Shown piece after piece: positions 16,685 to 26,173 of a DNA stretch of 64,000 nucleotides. This DNA is from Acidobacteriota bacterium. GTDB taxonomy: Bacteria; Acidobacteriota; Terriglobia; Terriglobales; Acidobacteriaceae. The position numbers were made by a program, and so were the translations under genes. Location: contig JABCZH010000013.1 of NCBI GenBank assembly GCA_013289795.1, positions 1 through 64,000 on the forward strand, in the 5' to 3' direction. Positions within the stretch are counted from its first letter, which is position 1, and every line of letters begins with the position of its first letter. The notes under the pieces were generated by a model. The model did not search any database. It was not told where the DNA came from and was given only the letters and a program-made list of their open reading frames with translations.

Positions 16685-18042
16685 GTTATGCCGCCACAAA
16701 TAGTCTCCCTCTCCCCCAAGTGCTGGTGGTCGACGACGATCCCAGCATGCGCACTGCGCTTGAAACCAGTTTTCTGCGTCATGGCTGGCGGGTGGAGACC
16801 GCATGCGGGGCCAGTGAGGCCATGGCCAAGTTTCATCGCCGTCCGCATCCGCTGGTGGTCACCGACATCCGCATGCCCGGTAGCGACGGCTTCGCGCTGC
16901 TGCGCCAGGTGCGAGCTGCAGAGCCGGGCACGGCAGTGATTCTGCTGACCGCCTTCGCCAGCGTCCCCGAGGCGGTGGCGGCAATGAAAGATGGAGCTTG
17001 CGATTATCTGGTGAAGCCCGTGGGTTTTGACCGGCTGCAACAAAGGGCTCAGCAGATTCTGGCCCGCGCTTCAGAACTTGACGGCGACGGGGTGCAACTG
17101 GTGGGACGCTCGCCGATCTGGCAACGGGCGCTGCAACGTGCCCGCCAAGTGGCCGCAAGCGATGCTGACATTTTGATTCAGGCCGAGAGTGGTACCGGCA
17201 AGGAACTGCTAGCCCGCTTGATTCATCGCCTCAGCCCGCGCCGCGATCGCCCCTTCATTGCGGTGAACTGTGCCGCGTTTCCTGAGAACCTGTTGGAGAG
17301 TGAATTGTTCGGCCACACCAAAGGCGCGTTCACCGGGGCGGCGGCGGCGAAGCCGGGAAAGTTCGAACTAGCACATGGGGGAACGCTTCTGCTCGACGAA
17401 GTCGGCGAAATGCCGCTGGCTCTGCAACCGAAACTCCTGCGGGCGCTGCAAGAACGTGAATTTGATCGCCTGGGAGACACACGGTCGGTGAAAGTGGATA
17501 TCCGCGTGTTGGCCACTACCAACCGCTCGCTGGCGCGCATGGTTGAGCAGGGCGAGTTCCGCGCCGATCTTTTTTATAGGCTGAATGTGATTCCGCTCTC
17601 TTTGCCGGCGCTGCGTGACCATCCCGAAGACATCCAGGAACTGGCCGAGCATTTTGCCGCGCGCTACGCACCTGCGGGGAAGGCTCCGGGCATGGCCCCG
17701 GAATTTCTTACCCGCCTCGGGCAACACACCTGGCCGGGTAACGTCCGCGAACTGGCCAATTTGATGCGCCGCGCCGTGGCATTGTCGGGGAGCGAGTTGA
17801 ATCTGGATGTGCTCGACCCTTCGGAGTGGGCGCCGGGCTGCTCAGCTTCTCGTGAGGAAGAACCCTTGCGAGCGGGAAATTCACTGGAAAGCGTGGAAAA
17901 GCGTCTGCTTGAAATGACGCTCGACGCCACCTCTGGCAACCGCTCCCGCGCGGCCCTCATGCTGGGGGTGAGCCTGCGCACGGTGCGCAATAAGATTCGC
18001 GAGTATGGTTTGCCCCCGAGGAGGCACTATGTCTCTGCTTGA
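16681..18042 (+). CDS. NtrC-family response regulator (FlrC/FleR-like)
   Basis: 453 residues with the full NtrC layout. The receiver (12-125) has VVDDDPS and phospho-acceptor Asp62 in VVTDIRMPG. The AAA+ domain has Walker A AESGTGKE at 168-175, GAFTGA at 215-220 and GGTLLLDEVGE. The C-terminal Fis-type helix-turn-helix (about 395-440) has GNRSRAALMLGVSLRTVRN. It pairs with the overlapping kinase gene and should activate sigma-54 flagellar promoters, as FlrC and FleR do for rod, ring and hook genes. Its 3-prime end overlaps flgB by 14 bases, so translation of regulator and structural genes is physically linked. Confidence 0.9.
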   Translation: MSYAATNSLPLPQVLVVDDDPSMRTALETSFLRHGWRVETACGASEAMAKFHRRPHPLVVTDIRMPGSDGFALLRQVRAAEPGTAVILLTAFASVPEAVAAMKDGACDYLVKPVGFDRLQQRAQQILARASELDGDGVQLVGRSPIWQRALQRARQVAASDADILIQAESGTGKELLARLIHRLSPRRDRPFIAVNCAAFPENLLESELFGHTKGAFTGAAAAKPGKFELAHGGTLLLDEVGEMPLALQPKLLRALQEREFDRLGDTRSVKVDIRVLATTNRSLARMVEQGEFRADLFYRLNVIPLSLPALRDHPEDIQELAEHFAARYAPAGKAPGMAPEFLTRLGQHTWPGNVRELANLMRRAVALSGSELNLDVLDPSEWAPGCSASREEEPLRAGNSLESVEKRLLEMTLDATSGNRSRAALMLGVSLRTVRNKIREYGLPPRRHYVSA

Positions 18043-18388
18043 AGATCCCGGCATTTCCGCCCTGACGCGTTTTCTCGACGCCAACATGCTGCGCAGCGAG
18101 CTGGTGATGTCGAATATGGCCAACATCGACACCCCTGGCTATCGCACGCGCGATATTGATTTTCACCTGGAATTGGAGCGTGCCGGCGGACTCGAATACG
18201 CTTCCTTCGCACCCGCTGTCCATCAGGTGCGGGGGCTGATGGAGCGCCCAGATGGCAACAACGTGAGCCTGGAGCGCGAGAGCCTGTTGCTGGCCGATAC
18301 TCAGATGCGCTTCAACCTGGGAGTGCAGTTGCTGCGAGACCGCTTCAAGGGAATCTTGAGCGCCATCCATGAGGGGACTACATCATGA
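18029..18388 (+). CDS. flgB: Flagellar proximal rod protein FlgB
   Basis: 119 residues. The conserved rod-protein N-terminus is present: MLRSELVMSNMANIDTPGYRTRDIDF, recognisable by NxANxxTPGY. The C-terminal heptad helix for rod packing is LLADTQMRFNLGVQLLRDRFKGI. FlgB assembles with FlgC and FliE as the proximal rod in the periplasm after export by the flagellar type III apparatus. GAGGAGG lies 6 bases before the ATG at 18029, which sits inside the regulator gene. The stop overlaps flgC by ATGA. Confidence 0.93.
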   Translation: MSLLEDPGISALTRFLDANMLRSELVMSNMANIDTPGYRTRDIDFHLELERAGGLEYASFAPAVHQVRGLMERPDGNNVSLERESLLLADTQMRFNLGVQLLRDRFKGILSAIHEGTTS

Positions 18389-18819
18389 ACTTATTCGGCA
18401 TGCTCGAAGTCAGCGGGTCGGCCTTGACCGCGGAACGCCAGCGGGCAGAGGTGGTGACCAGTAACATGGCCAACGCCGAGACCACCCGTACTCCCGAAGG
18501 CGGCCCCTATCGCCGGCAGTTGGTGGTGTTTCAAACCCGCCGCATGCCACGCTTTCCCCTGTTGCTGGCGGGCCTCGGATCGGGAGCCCCGCGCGGAGTA
18601 CAAATCAACCAGGTGATGGCCGATCTTAAACCGGCGATCGAGCGCTATCAGCCTGGACATCCCGATGCCGACGCCAGGGGCTATGTGGCCTACCCGGCGA
18701 TTGATCCGGTGGAGGAAACCGCAGACTTGCTGGGAGCAGTGCGCGCTTACGAATTGAACGCGTCAGCAGTGCAGTCCACCAAAACCATGATCCAGGAGTC
18801 GGTGGACCTGCTGCGCTAG
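18385..18819 (+). CDS. flgC: Flagellar proximal rod protein FlgC
   Basis: 144 residues, close to the usual FlgC length. It has the N-terminal signature LTAERQRAEVVTSNMANAETTRTPEGGPYRR broken by family-typical TPEGGPY, and the C-terminal rod helix ending in AVQSTKTMIQESVDLLR. The mature middle contains NPVMADL-like VNQVMADLKPAIERYQPGHPDADARGYVAYP, recognisable by PGHPDAxxxGYV. It partners FlgB in the proximal rod. It starts in an ATGA overlap with flgB and is followed 16 bases later by fliE behind AGGAAGG. Confidence 0.93.
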   Translation: MNLFGMLEVSGSALTAERQRAEVVTSNMANAETTRTPEGGPYRRQLVVFQTRRMPRFPLLLAGLGSGAPRGVQINQVMADLKPAIERYQPGHPDADARGYVAYPAIDPVEETADLLGAVRAYELNASAVQSTKTMIQESVDLLR

Positions 18820-18835
18820 GCAGGAAGGAAAAGCA

Positions 18836-19132
18836 ATGGCAATCCCAATTTCCAATTTAGGTTCTTTATCCGCCCTTCCGAGTGTGACCTCGGCTGCGTC
18901 CGGTTCGCGGGAGTGGGGCTTCGTCGAAACTCTGCGCGGGGCCATGGACCAGGTGCAGCAGTTGCAGACAGCTGCCGACAAAAGCACCGGGGCGTTGATT
19001 GAGGGCAGCGGCATGGACGTGCACAGCGCCATGATCGCGGTCGAAAAGGCCGACTTGTCATTTCAACTCATGATGCAAGTGCGGGGCAAGATCGTGGCCG
19101 CCTATCAGGAGATTTCGCGCATGCAATTCTGA
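18836..19132 (+). CDS. fliE: Flagellar MS-ring/rod junction protein FliE
   Basis: 98 residues, the usual FliE size. The C-terminal half has the family pattern GSGMDVHSAMIAVEKADLSFQLMMQVRGKIVAAYQEISRMQF, recognisable by DVHxxMIAxEKAxLSFxLMxQVRNK and YxEIxRMQ. FliE links the MS ring to the rod and is among the first proteins exported. AGGAAGG lies 8 bases before the start. fliF follows after 22 bases. Confidence 0.93.
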   Translation: MAIPISNLGSLSALPSVTSAASGSREWGFVETLRGAMDQVQQLQTAADKSTGALIEGSGMDVHSAMIAVEKADLSFQLMMQVRGKIVAAYQEISRMQF

Positions 19133-19154
19133 GTTCGGGAATCAGGAGTTTTGA

Positions 19155-20780
19155 TTGGAAGCACCCAAATCATTGGGCCAGGCGGGGCAACAGGCGAGAG
19201 AGCTTTGGCACGGCTTAACTCCGGGGCAGCGAGGATGGCTGATCGGCGGGGCTGCGCTACTGGGTCTCGCGCTTTGGGTGTTTGTTGGCCTGCTGGGACA
19301 GCCGAAATACGTCACTCTTTACTCCGGGCTGAAGCCGGCCGACGCCCAGGCGCTGGGTAGTCGCTTGGGCGCGCGCAATATTTCCTACCAACTCTCGCCC
19401 GACGGCAGCAGTTTGCTGGTGCCCGCCGAGCAACTCGATGCCAGCCGCCTCGAAACCGCGTCGCAGGGCCTGCCGCGCAATGCTCGTTTGGGTTTTGAGC
19501 TCTTCGACACCCCCAATTGGGCGGGGTCGGATTTCACTGAGAAGGTCAACTATCAGCGGGCGCTCGAAGGCGAACTGGAACGGACCCTGCAGACGCTCGG
19601 GGAAGTGGAAGCGGTGCGGGTGCATCTCGTGTTGCCGCGGGAGTCGCTATTCACCGAACAGGAACGCGAAGCCAAAGCCGCAGTGATTCTGAAGACGCGA
19701 GGCGGCGCGCTCTCGCAACAGGCGCAACTGGCGATTCCGCAACTGGTGGCGAGTGCGGTGGACGGGCTGCGTCCGGAGAATGTCACTGTTGTCGACGCCG
19801 ACAGTAATACGCCGCTGTTGCACGCCCGCGGCATGAGTGGAGGTGCTGGATACGATCTAGATGAACAGTTGCAAAAGACCCTGCTGCGAACCCTCGAACC
19901 CGTGGTCGGGCTCGAGCACGTGCGCGCCAGCGTGCATGTGGAATACGACCTCAGCAGCAGCGAAAACACGGAAGAGGTTTATGACCCCAAGACCACGGCC
20001 ACACTCACCCAGCAGAAGTCGGAAGAGATCATGGGCGGAGGCGGGCCTGCCGGCATTCCCGGAACCGCCAGCAATCTGCCCACAGGCGCTGGTGTAGCCA
20101 AACCGGCGGTGACCATATCGGACTCCCAATCCTCGCATTCCGAGAGCGAGACCTATGCGGTGAGCAAGAGTGTGCGTCACACCGTCCAACCTCCGGGACG
20201 AGTAAAGCGGATTGCGGCTGCGGTGTTAGTCGATGATGCAGCGGAGGTGGCTGATCCCGCCGCAACCAAGCCGGTGGTGCGGCGCAAGCGCACTGCCGAC
20301 GAAATGAAAGAGATCGAGCAACTGGCCGCCGCTGCCATCGGCCTCGATACTCAGCGCGGCGACGTGCTGGCAGTACAAAACCTGTCGTTCGAGGAACTGC
20401 CTCTGCAGAAGCCGGTGCCACCGACCAAAATTGAGACCACCCGCCGGGTGGTTCTGGAATGGCTCGGCTTGCTGCGCTACCTGGGGATATTCGCCCTCTT
20501 CCTGATCGTTTATTTCCTGATGCTGCGCCCGGTAAAGAAACAGATTCTGACCACCCTGCGCGAGCTACCTGCGCGCATCGTGGCCGGCAACAAGAAGTCC
20601 AATGAGCCGGGAGCGGTTCCGCTCGCGGCGGGAAGCATAGAGATCGAGTTGCCGGCAGGAGCGGAGCAAGCGCAGCGGGCCGGTGTCCTCAAGAAGCAGC
20701 TTGCCGACAAGGTGAAGGCCCAGCCCGCCACCGCCGGACGGCTGGTGCAAGCCTGGATCCGGGAGGCGGAAAAGTCGTGA
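19155..20780 (+). CDS. fliF: Flagellar MS-ring protein FliF
   Basis: 541 residues. A first transmembrane helix (about 34-54) precedes the YscJ-like ring-building motifs (SGLKPADAQALGSRL; ARLGFELFDTPNWAGSDFTEKVNYQRALEGEL in family order). A Gly/Ser/Pro-rich linker spans about 290-330. The second helix (about 436-458) is followed by a cytoplasmic tail that binds FliG. The start is TTG at 19155, with AGGAG about 8 bases upstream. FliF forms the inner-membrane base ring and houses the export gate. The stop overlaps the GTG of fliG. Confidence 0.93.
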   Translation: MEAPKSLGQAGQQARELWHGLTPGQRGWLIGGAALLGLALWVFVGLLGQPKYVTLYSGLKPADAQALGSRLGARNISYQLSPDGSSLLVPAEQLDASRLETASQGLPRNARLGFELFDTPNWAGSDFTEKVNYQRALEGELERTLQTLGEVEAVRVHLVLPRESLFTEQEREAKAAVILKTRGGALSQQAQLAIPQLVASAVDGLRPENVTVVDADSNTPLLHARGMSGGAGYDLDEQLQKTLLRTLEPVVGLEHVRASVHVEYDLSSSENTEEVYDPKTTATLTQQKSEEIMGGGGPAGIPGTASNLPTGAGVAKPAVTISDSQSSHSESETYAVSKSVRHTVQPPGRVKRIAAAVLVDDAAEVADPAATKPVVRRKRTADEMKEIEQLAAAAIGLDTQRGDVLAVQNLSFEELPLQKPVPPTKIETTRRVVLEWLGLLRYLGIFALFLIVYFLMLRPVKKQILTTLRELPARIVAGNKKSNEPGAVPLAAGSIEIELPAGAEQAQRAGVLKKQLADKVKAQPATAGRLVQAWIREAEKS

Positions 20781-21793
20781 GCACTCCGCAAAAGGCGCCG
20801 AGCGGAGTCCAAAAGGCCGCAGTGTTGGTGGTCTTGTTGGGAGAGGAAACCGCCAGTCAAATCTATCGCCAGCTTCCCCAGCCGGATCTGGAGCGGCTGA
20901 CCCAGGCTATTACCGAACTTCCGCACGTCGATCCAGTCACCGCGCTGGCAGTGCTCGAGGAATACCGTGGCATGACCCTGACCCAGGATTATCTGGCCCA
21001 GGGCGGCACTGAGTATGCCGAAAAACTGCTGGTGACCGCGTTTGGCGAGGATGGTGCAAGACAACTGCTGAAACAAGTCACTCGCACCGCCGAAATGAGT
21101 GCCGGCAACCTTGATTCCCTGCAGAAAACCGACCCGCAGCAATTGGCGAAGTTCCTCGAGGAAGAGCATCCTCAGACCATCGCCCTCATTCTGGCTCACC
21201 TGGAGTCGAAATCGGCTTCAACCCTGTTGATGCGTTTGCCGGAGACGTTGCGCGCAGAAGCCATCAAGCGCATGGCCCAGCTGCGACAATTTTCCCCTGA
21301 AATCGCCCAGAAGGTTTCCCTGGCCCTGCACCAGCGGCTGGAAACGCTGGGGGAGCAGCACCGCCGGGCCTATGCCGGGTTCCAAGGAGTGGCGGATCTG
21401 CTGAATCACATGGATCCGGCGCCGGCCAAACTCATTCTGGAGGCCGTCGAAAAGGAAGACCCCAAAGCGGCTCTCGGCATCCGCAATCTGATGTTTACCT
21501 TCCAGGACCTGTTAAGTGTGCCCGAGACTGGCATCCGGGATTGGTTGGGGCAAATGGACAAGAAGACCCTGGCGCTCGGTCTACGCGGGGCCAGCGAGGA
21601 GTTAAAGAACTACATTTTCAAGTCCATGTCTTCGCGCGCGGTGGAAATGTTGAAGGAAGACATGGAGGTGCTGGGACCAGTGAAGACCCGTGACGTCAAC
21701 AAGGCGCAGCAGGAGGGAGTGGCGGTGATACGCAAACTGGAAGCGGAAGGCAAGATCAGTCTGGAGGCCCAGGAAGATGAGTTCGTCGTCTAA
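20777..21793 (+). CDS. fliG: Flagellar motor switch protein FliG
   Basis: 338 residues with N, middle and C domains. The middle domain has the EHPQTIALILAHL motif, and the C domain has the charged torque helix near DKKTLALGLRGASEELKNYIFKSMSSRA (only the KKTLALGLRG part is quoted as hallmark). FliG converts ion flow through MotAB into rotation and joins FliF to FliM. The start is GTG in a GTGA overlap with fliF. It overlaps fliH by 17 bases. Confidence 0.94.
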   Translation: MSTPQKAPSGVQKAAVLVVLLGEETASQIYRQLPQPDLERLTQAITELPHVDPVTALAVLEEYRGMTLTQDYLAQGGTEYAEKLLVTAFGEDGARQLLKQVTRTAEMSAGNLDSLQKTDPQQLAKFLEEEHPQTIALILAHLESKSASTLLMRLPETLRAEAIKRMAQLRQFSPEIAQKVSLALHQRLETLGEQHRRAYAGFQGVADLLNHMDPAPAKLILEAVEKEDPKAALGIRNLMFTFQDLLSVPETGIRDWLGQMDKKTLALGLRGASEELKNYIFKSMSSRAVEMLKEDMEVLGPVKTRDVNKAQQEGVAVIRKLEAEGKISLEAQEDEFVV

Positions 21794-22463
21794 CCCGGCC
21801 CGCGAAGCGGAAACCAAGCCGGAAATCCGTCCCTTTCCCTATGCCGAGCTTTCCGCTCCTCCGGGCGCAGAGTCTGGGGTGGTGCAGGAGACCCGGAGCC
21901 AGGCGGCGGACGCGAAAGAATCTGCGCCCGGCAGAGACGGCGGCAGGGCGCCCATCGAGAACGCCGTTGCACTAGCGGAGCGCCAGCAGTGGGAGGCCCA
22001 GGTGCGCGCCGGGTTCGACCAGCACTTGCAGGAAACCCGCGAAAATGTGCGAGCCGCGCTGGCTGATTTTGCCGGCAAACACGCACTCTACTTCCAGCAG
22101 GTCGAGGCCGAAGTGGTGCAGTTGGCGCTCGGCATTGCGCGCAAGATCCTGCGGCGGGAAGCGGAAATCGATCCGGTGCTCCTGGCCGGCATGGTACGCG
22201 TGGCCTTGGAACGGGTCGAAAGCGGGACCAAAGTCACGGTGCGAGTGCATCCCCAACAAGTGTCGGAATGCAGAGCCTATTTTGCGCAGCGCATGGAAGC
22301 TCACAATGTTCCAGAGGTGGTGGAGGACGCCAAGCTGGCCATGGACCATTGCATTCTGCAAACCGAACTGGGCACTACTGAGTTGGGCCCGGAAGTTCAG
22401 CTCAAAGAAATTGAGCAGGGGCTGCTCGACTTGCTGGAGCGGCGTCCGAAGGTTGGAACATGA
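21777..22463 (+). CDS. fliH: Flagellar export ATPase regulator FliH
   Basis: 228 residues. The N-terminal part is Pro/Ala/Glu-rich and variable, as is usual. The helical middle (about 65-115) leads to the conserved stator-like C domain with VVQLALGIARKILRRE and ITDPxxL-like EIDPVLLAGMVRVALERV. FliH binds FliI as a dimer and connects it to FlhA, FliM and FliN. It overlaps fliG by 17 bases and fliI by 4, so expression is tightly coupled. Confidence 0.9.
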   Translation: MSSSSNPAREAETKPEIRPFPYAELSAPPGAESGVVQETRSQAADAKESAPGRDGGRAPIENAVALAERQQWEAQVRAGFDQHLQETRENVRAALADFAGKHALYFQQVEAEVVQLALGIARKILRREAEIDPVLLAGMVRVALERVESGTKVTVRVHPQQVSECRAYFAQRMEAHNVPEVVEDAKLAMDHCILQTELGTTELGPEVQLKEIEQGLLDLLERRPKVGT

Positions 22464-23773
22464 TTGTCCCCGGCTTGCTTGCACCCTACTTCCACCAACT
22501 CGATGCCTGTTCGGCGCTACGCTGGACGGGAAGAGTCACACAGGTGCTCGGTCAACTGGTCGAATCCGACGGTCCCTTCTGTTCGGTGGGGGAACTGTGC
22601 CGTGTGGTTAACGCTGAGGAACGCATCTTCCCGGGCGAGGTTGTTGGCTTTCGAGGGACCACTGTTCTGTCCATGCCTTTAGAGCGCCCGACCGGCATCC
22701 GCTTCGGCGATCAGGTAGTGACCTGGGGGGCGAGGCCGGTGCTGCGCGTAGGACCTGACCTGCTGGGGCGAGTGATCGATGGTACGGGCCAGCCACTGGA
22801 TTCGCTGGGCGCTTATTCCGGGCGAGAACCGCAGTTGCTGGACGCGCCGGCACCCTTACCTTTGGAACGCCATCTCATCCACGAGCCCATTGGATGCGGC
22901 ATTCGCGCCGTCGACGGATTCCTCACTTGCGGACGCGGCCAGCGGGTGGGGATTTTCGGTGGCAGCGGAGTGGGCAAGAGCACTCTGATCGGAATGATGG
23001 CGCGCAACACCAGCGCTGATCTCACCGTGCTGGCGCTAGTCGGAGAAAGAGGCCGCGAAGTGCGGCAATTCCTGGAAGAGGCCCTCGGTCCAGAAGGCAG
23101 AAAGCGTTCCGTCGTTGTGGTCTCGACGTCAGACCAATCGCCGCTGTTACGTATCCGCGCAGCTCTGGCGGCGACGGCCATTGCGGAATACTTCTGCGGG
23201 CGGGGCAAGAACGTCCTGCTGGTGGTGGATTCCGTTACGCGTCTGGCCATGGCACAACGCGAAATCAGCCTCGCCGCGGGTGAACCACCAACCGCAAAAG
23301 GCTATACTCCCTCGGTCTTCACTTTGCTGGCCCGGCTCATTGAACGTGCCGGCAAGTTCAGCACCGGCAGTATCACCGCGTTCTACACCGTGCTCATGGA
23401 GAGCGACGATCAGCAAGATCCCCTGGTGGATGGAGCCCGCGCCTTGCTTGATGGCCACGTCATGCTCGACCGCCGGCTGGCGGCCAAGAACCACTATCCT
23501 CCGATTGCCATACTCGATAGCGTCAGCCGACTCATGCCCGCTGTTTGTTCGCCGGCCCACTTGGAGAAAGTCAACTGGTTGCGCAAACTTCTGGCGGCGC
23601 ATGCAGCGTCGGAAGACCTGATTCGGGTGGGCGCCTACCAGAAGGGTAGCGACCCCATCCTCGACCAGGCGCTGCTTTTGCTCCCGGAATTAAATCGCTT
23701 TCTTGAGCAACGGTCCGATGAAGCAGTCACGCTTGAGGACGCAGTAAGCCAGCTACTCGCTATTTCCGCTTAG
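22460..23773 (+). CDS. fliI: Flagellum-specific export ATPase FliI
   Basis: 437 residues of the F1-beta-like ATPase family. Walker A GIFGGSGVGKST lies at about 166-177, Walker B is VLLVVDSVTRLAMAQREI with the DSVTR motif, and the family motif EPPTAKGYTPSVF follows. The N-terminal barrel and C-terminal helical domain (KVNWLRKLLAAH, then VGAYQKGSDPILDQAL) are complete. FliI unfolds and delivers export substrates at the cytoplasmic face. It overlaps fliH by ATGA and precedes fliJ by 5 bases. Confidence 0.95.
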   Translation: MIVPGLLAPYFHQLDACSALRWTGRVTQVLGQLVESDGPFCSVGELCRVVNAEERIFPGEVVGFRGTTVLSMPLERPTGIRFGDQVVTWGARPVLRVGPDLLGRVIDGTGQPLDSLGAYSGREPQLLDAPAPLPLERHLIHEPIGCGIRAVDGFLTCGRGQRVGIFGGSGVGKSTLIGMMARNTSADLTVLALVGERGREVRQFLEEALGPEGRKRSVVVVSTSDQSPLLRIRAALAATAIAEYFCGRGKNVLLVVDSVTRLAMAQREISLAAGEPPTAKGYTPSVFTLLARLIERAGKFSTGSITAFYTVLMESDDQQDPLVDGARALLDGHVMLDRRLAAKNHYPPIAILDSVSRLMPAVCSPAHLEKVNWLRKLLAAHAASEDLIRVGAYQKGSDPILDQALLLLPELNRFLEQRSDEAVTLEDAVSQLLAISA

Positions 23774-23778
23774 TCTTC

Positions 23779-24225
23779 ATGGCCTTCCAATTCTCTCTCG
23801 ACGCAGTATTACGCCTACGACAAAGTCTGCAGCGTCAGCAGGAACTGCTGCTGCGCGAAGCCAATCAGCAGTTGACCGCGTTGCAGGTAAGAATCGACGA
23901 CCTGAACGCACAGATCTCACAGCACGCCACCCAGGAAAACCTGAAACTTGCATCTACGTTGAGTGCCGCGGAATTGCAGTTCATGCAACTGTGCCGCTCC
24001 GTCCTGCTGGGACAACGCGGCGGCCTGGAAAAGAGACTGGCCACGGCACAAGCGTTACGCGATTCGCGTATGACCAGCTTTCGGCAGGCTCGTCAGCAGC
24101 GCGAAGTGCTGGAGACGCTATGCCAGACCCAAGCGCAAGTCTATGGACAAAGCGAGGCCCGACAAAACCAACGGCAGCTTGACGATCTGCTTCTCCTGCG
24201 CCGCGCCTACCTTCGGCGGAGCTAG
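23779..24225 (+). CDS. fliJ: Flagellar export chaperone FliJ
   Basis: 148 residues, almost entirely a two-helix coiled coil rich in Gln, Leu, Arg and Glu, with the family opening MAFQFSLDAVLRLRQSLQRQQE (FxLdavLrlR is the hallmark). FliJ fits in the centre of the FliI hexamer like the gamma subunit of F1 and escorts export chaperones. Position directly after fliI supports the call, since sequence conservation in this family is low. Confidence 0.88.
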   Translation: MAFQFSLDAVLRLRQSLQRQQELLLREANQQLTALQVRIDDLNAQISQHATQENLKLASTLSAAELQFMQLCRSVLLGQRGGLEKRLATAQALRDSRMTSFRQARQQREVLETLCQTQAQVYGQSEARQNQRQLDDLLLLRRAYLRRS

Positions 24226-24373
24226 TTCTTGCCGAGTTCGCTGGGCAAACCTTTCCTTGAAGTCCCACCTCGGTCACTACTTCAGAGTCGGCGATTATCG
24301 ACAGAATCTAGTTGAACTTGAGTTTTCAAGAGGTTAATTGACACTGGTCACCGCCCGGAACCGGCATTCGGTT

Positions 24374-24389
24374 TGGCGTTCAGCATGCT
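24374..24389 (+). promoter_or_regulatory. Possible sigma-54 promoter upstream of fliK
   Basis: TGGCGTTCAGCATGCT keeps the invariant GG and GC with 10 bases between, and TGGC at -24 is exact, but the -12 element ATGCT differs from TTGCA. The predicted start near 24400 leaves a 25-base leader before the fliK GTG. The remaining intergenic bases 24226-24373 hold no other signal. Confidence 0.35.
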
Positions 24390-24424
24390 TTGCTCAGAGC
24401 TGACAAGCCAGTGATGAGGTCGAA

Positions 24425-26137
24425 GTGGTCACGAATCTGATCCAACCCGAAGCCCCGCTTGCAATCGAGCCAGGAAGGCCGATTTCTCCTTCCGCCGGGA
24501 GTCCTGACAATCAAGGATCCTTTGCCACGGCCTTGCACAGCGCGGTAAACAGCAACTCGCCGGCGAAGACAAACTCGCCCGCCAGATCTGAGACGCCCCT
24601 AAAACTTTCCGACGGAGAAAACAGCGCGCGCAGCCTGCAGCAGATGCTCGGGCCGCTGAATGTGCCGTTGGCTCCTGCATTATCGGTTCCTGCGCCTAAA
24701 GTCAAAAGTCCGGAGCCGCCTTTTTCTCCCCTACCCGGCAAAATTGGGAAACGTGATGCCACACAAACTGCGGCTAGCGAACCCTCTACCACGAACGACG
24801 CAAGACGTCAGCCGCCGCCGTTCCCGTTGATCTTTCCAGTGCCGGATCATGGCACCACTGGGGATGCGCTATCGGTCACTCCACCGGTATCAGTTGCTCC
24901 CGCGCCGGGCCTGCCTCCAGGCACTCCTAACGGTTTCACGAATGCGGCCGACCCGTTAATGCGATTAGCTCAAATGGCCGAGCTCGCACCGCCCATTCCT
25001 ATTGTCGCTACAGCGCTTTCTGGCAGCGACCTTCAATTCCGCGGTTTGTCGGCGGCGGAGCTCCTAGTTGATCGATCGGCGACTCAGCCGCCCACGCCAG
25101 ATTCGTCCGCACTGACGGCAACGCCTACCAAGGTAGCGGTTGGTAGCCCGGCCGATCCGGCGCAGATTACGCCAGAGCAGGCTGCCGCCTTCTTGCTTTC
25201 CCCAGATACTGGGACGGTGACGTCCGCAACTACGCCACAGCCTCCGGCCAGTCTTCCGGTTGCCAGTAAGCCGCCGCGGGTTTTGGACACTGAGGCTCGA
25301 AGAGTAGGGTCGTTACCCTTACGCGATCTGACTGCGATCGCGTCGATGTTTCCCCAAGCCTCAAGAATGATGGTGCCGCCAGCCCAACTTCAGACGGGAG
25401 CAGCGGCACTTACCTCTCCGGTACTTGATTTCGCAAAAGGCGCTCAGGGGTCGCATCTGTCTCCGAGTCCCGACCACAACGCGGTCACGGGGAAGGCTCC
25501 GGTTCCTGATAGTCCAGATCTTGCCACTCCGCCGGCCACCTCAGCTCCGGGCAGTCCGGCGCTCCAGCGACAAATCGACGTACAACCTGACAATCTGCCG
25601 ACGGCAAGTCCGTTGGTGAATCCAGCGGCGACTGGGCAAACCCCAGGCAGTCAGGCTCCCGCGACGAATGCAGCGGAATTATCGGCCCCACATCCCATCC
25701 CGACCTCCACCGAGGCCGCGGCTGGTGGTGCCGCGTCGGTCGAAACCGCGCGTGTGGTGCAAGGCGTGGCGCAATCGGAAATGCACATCGGGTTCCGTTC
25801 GCCGGCGTTTGGCAGCGTGGAAGTCCATACCGCAGTGCGCGACACACAGCTCGGTCTGGCAGTGAGCAGCGAGCGCGGGGACCTGCGAGGCTTTCTCGCC
25901 CAGGAAGTCCCGGGGTTGCAGACTGTATTTCATCAACAGGGCCTGCAATTCGATCAGATTCGATTCATGGCGCCCGGCAGCGGAACCGGAACTGGCTTTT
26001 CGGGCGGCTCTAACTCAAGTTCGCCGGAGAATGGACGCAGCCCGAGATCATGGTTCTCGCAAGACGCTGCGCCTGCACCGGACACTGCAACATCCGAGAT
26101 CCAGATCAGCACGACCCGACTGAGCGTGCACGCCTGA
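24425..26137 (+). CDS. fliK: Flagellar hook-length control protein FliK
   Basis: 570 residues. The first 430 or so are a Pro/Ala/Ser/Thr-rich low-complexity ruler. The C-terminal Flg_hook domain contains MHIGFRSPAFGSVEVHTAVRD and LRGFLAQEVPGLQ, with the typical Leu/Val-Gly-x-Val-x-Val pattern that senses hook length and switches FlhB specificity. The start is GTG 24425 behind GAGGT. Its place before flgD and flgE is standard. Note that the FlhB partner here has an unusual cleavage motif. Confidence 0.87.
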   Translation: MVTNLIQPEAPLAIEPGRPISPSAGSPDNQGSFATALHSAVNSNSPAKTNSPARSETPLKLSDGENSARSLQQMLGPLNVPLAPALSVPAPKVKSPEPPFSPLPGKIGKRDATQTAASEPSTTNDARRQPPPFPLIFPVPDHGTTGDALSVTPPVSVAPAPGLPPGTPNGFTNAADPLMRLAQMAELAPPIPIVATALSGSDLQFRGLSAAELLVDRSATQPPTPDSSALTATPTKVAVGSPADPAQITPEQAAAFLLSPDTGTVTSATTPQPPASLPVASKPPRVLDTEARRVGSLPLRDLTAIASMFPQASRMMVPPAQLQTGAAALTSPVLDFAKGAQGSHLSPSPDHNAVTGKAPVPDSPDLATPPATSAPGSPALQRQIDVQPDNLPTASPLVNPAATGQTPGSQAPATNAAELSAPHPIPTSTEAAAGGAASVETARVVQGVAQSEMHIGFRSPAFGSVEVHTAVRDTQLGLAVSSERGDLRGFLAQEVPGLQTVFHQQGLQFDQIRFMAPGSGTGTGFSGGSNSSSPENGRSPRSWFSQDAAPAPDTATSEIQISTTRLSVHA

Positions 26138-26173
26138 GGCAGGCCCGGGCCAAAACTTAGAGGAGACATAGCG

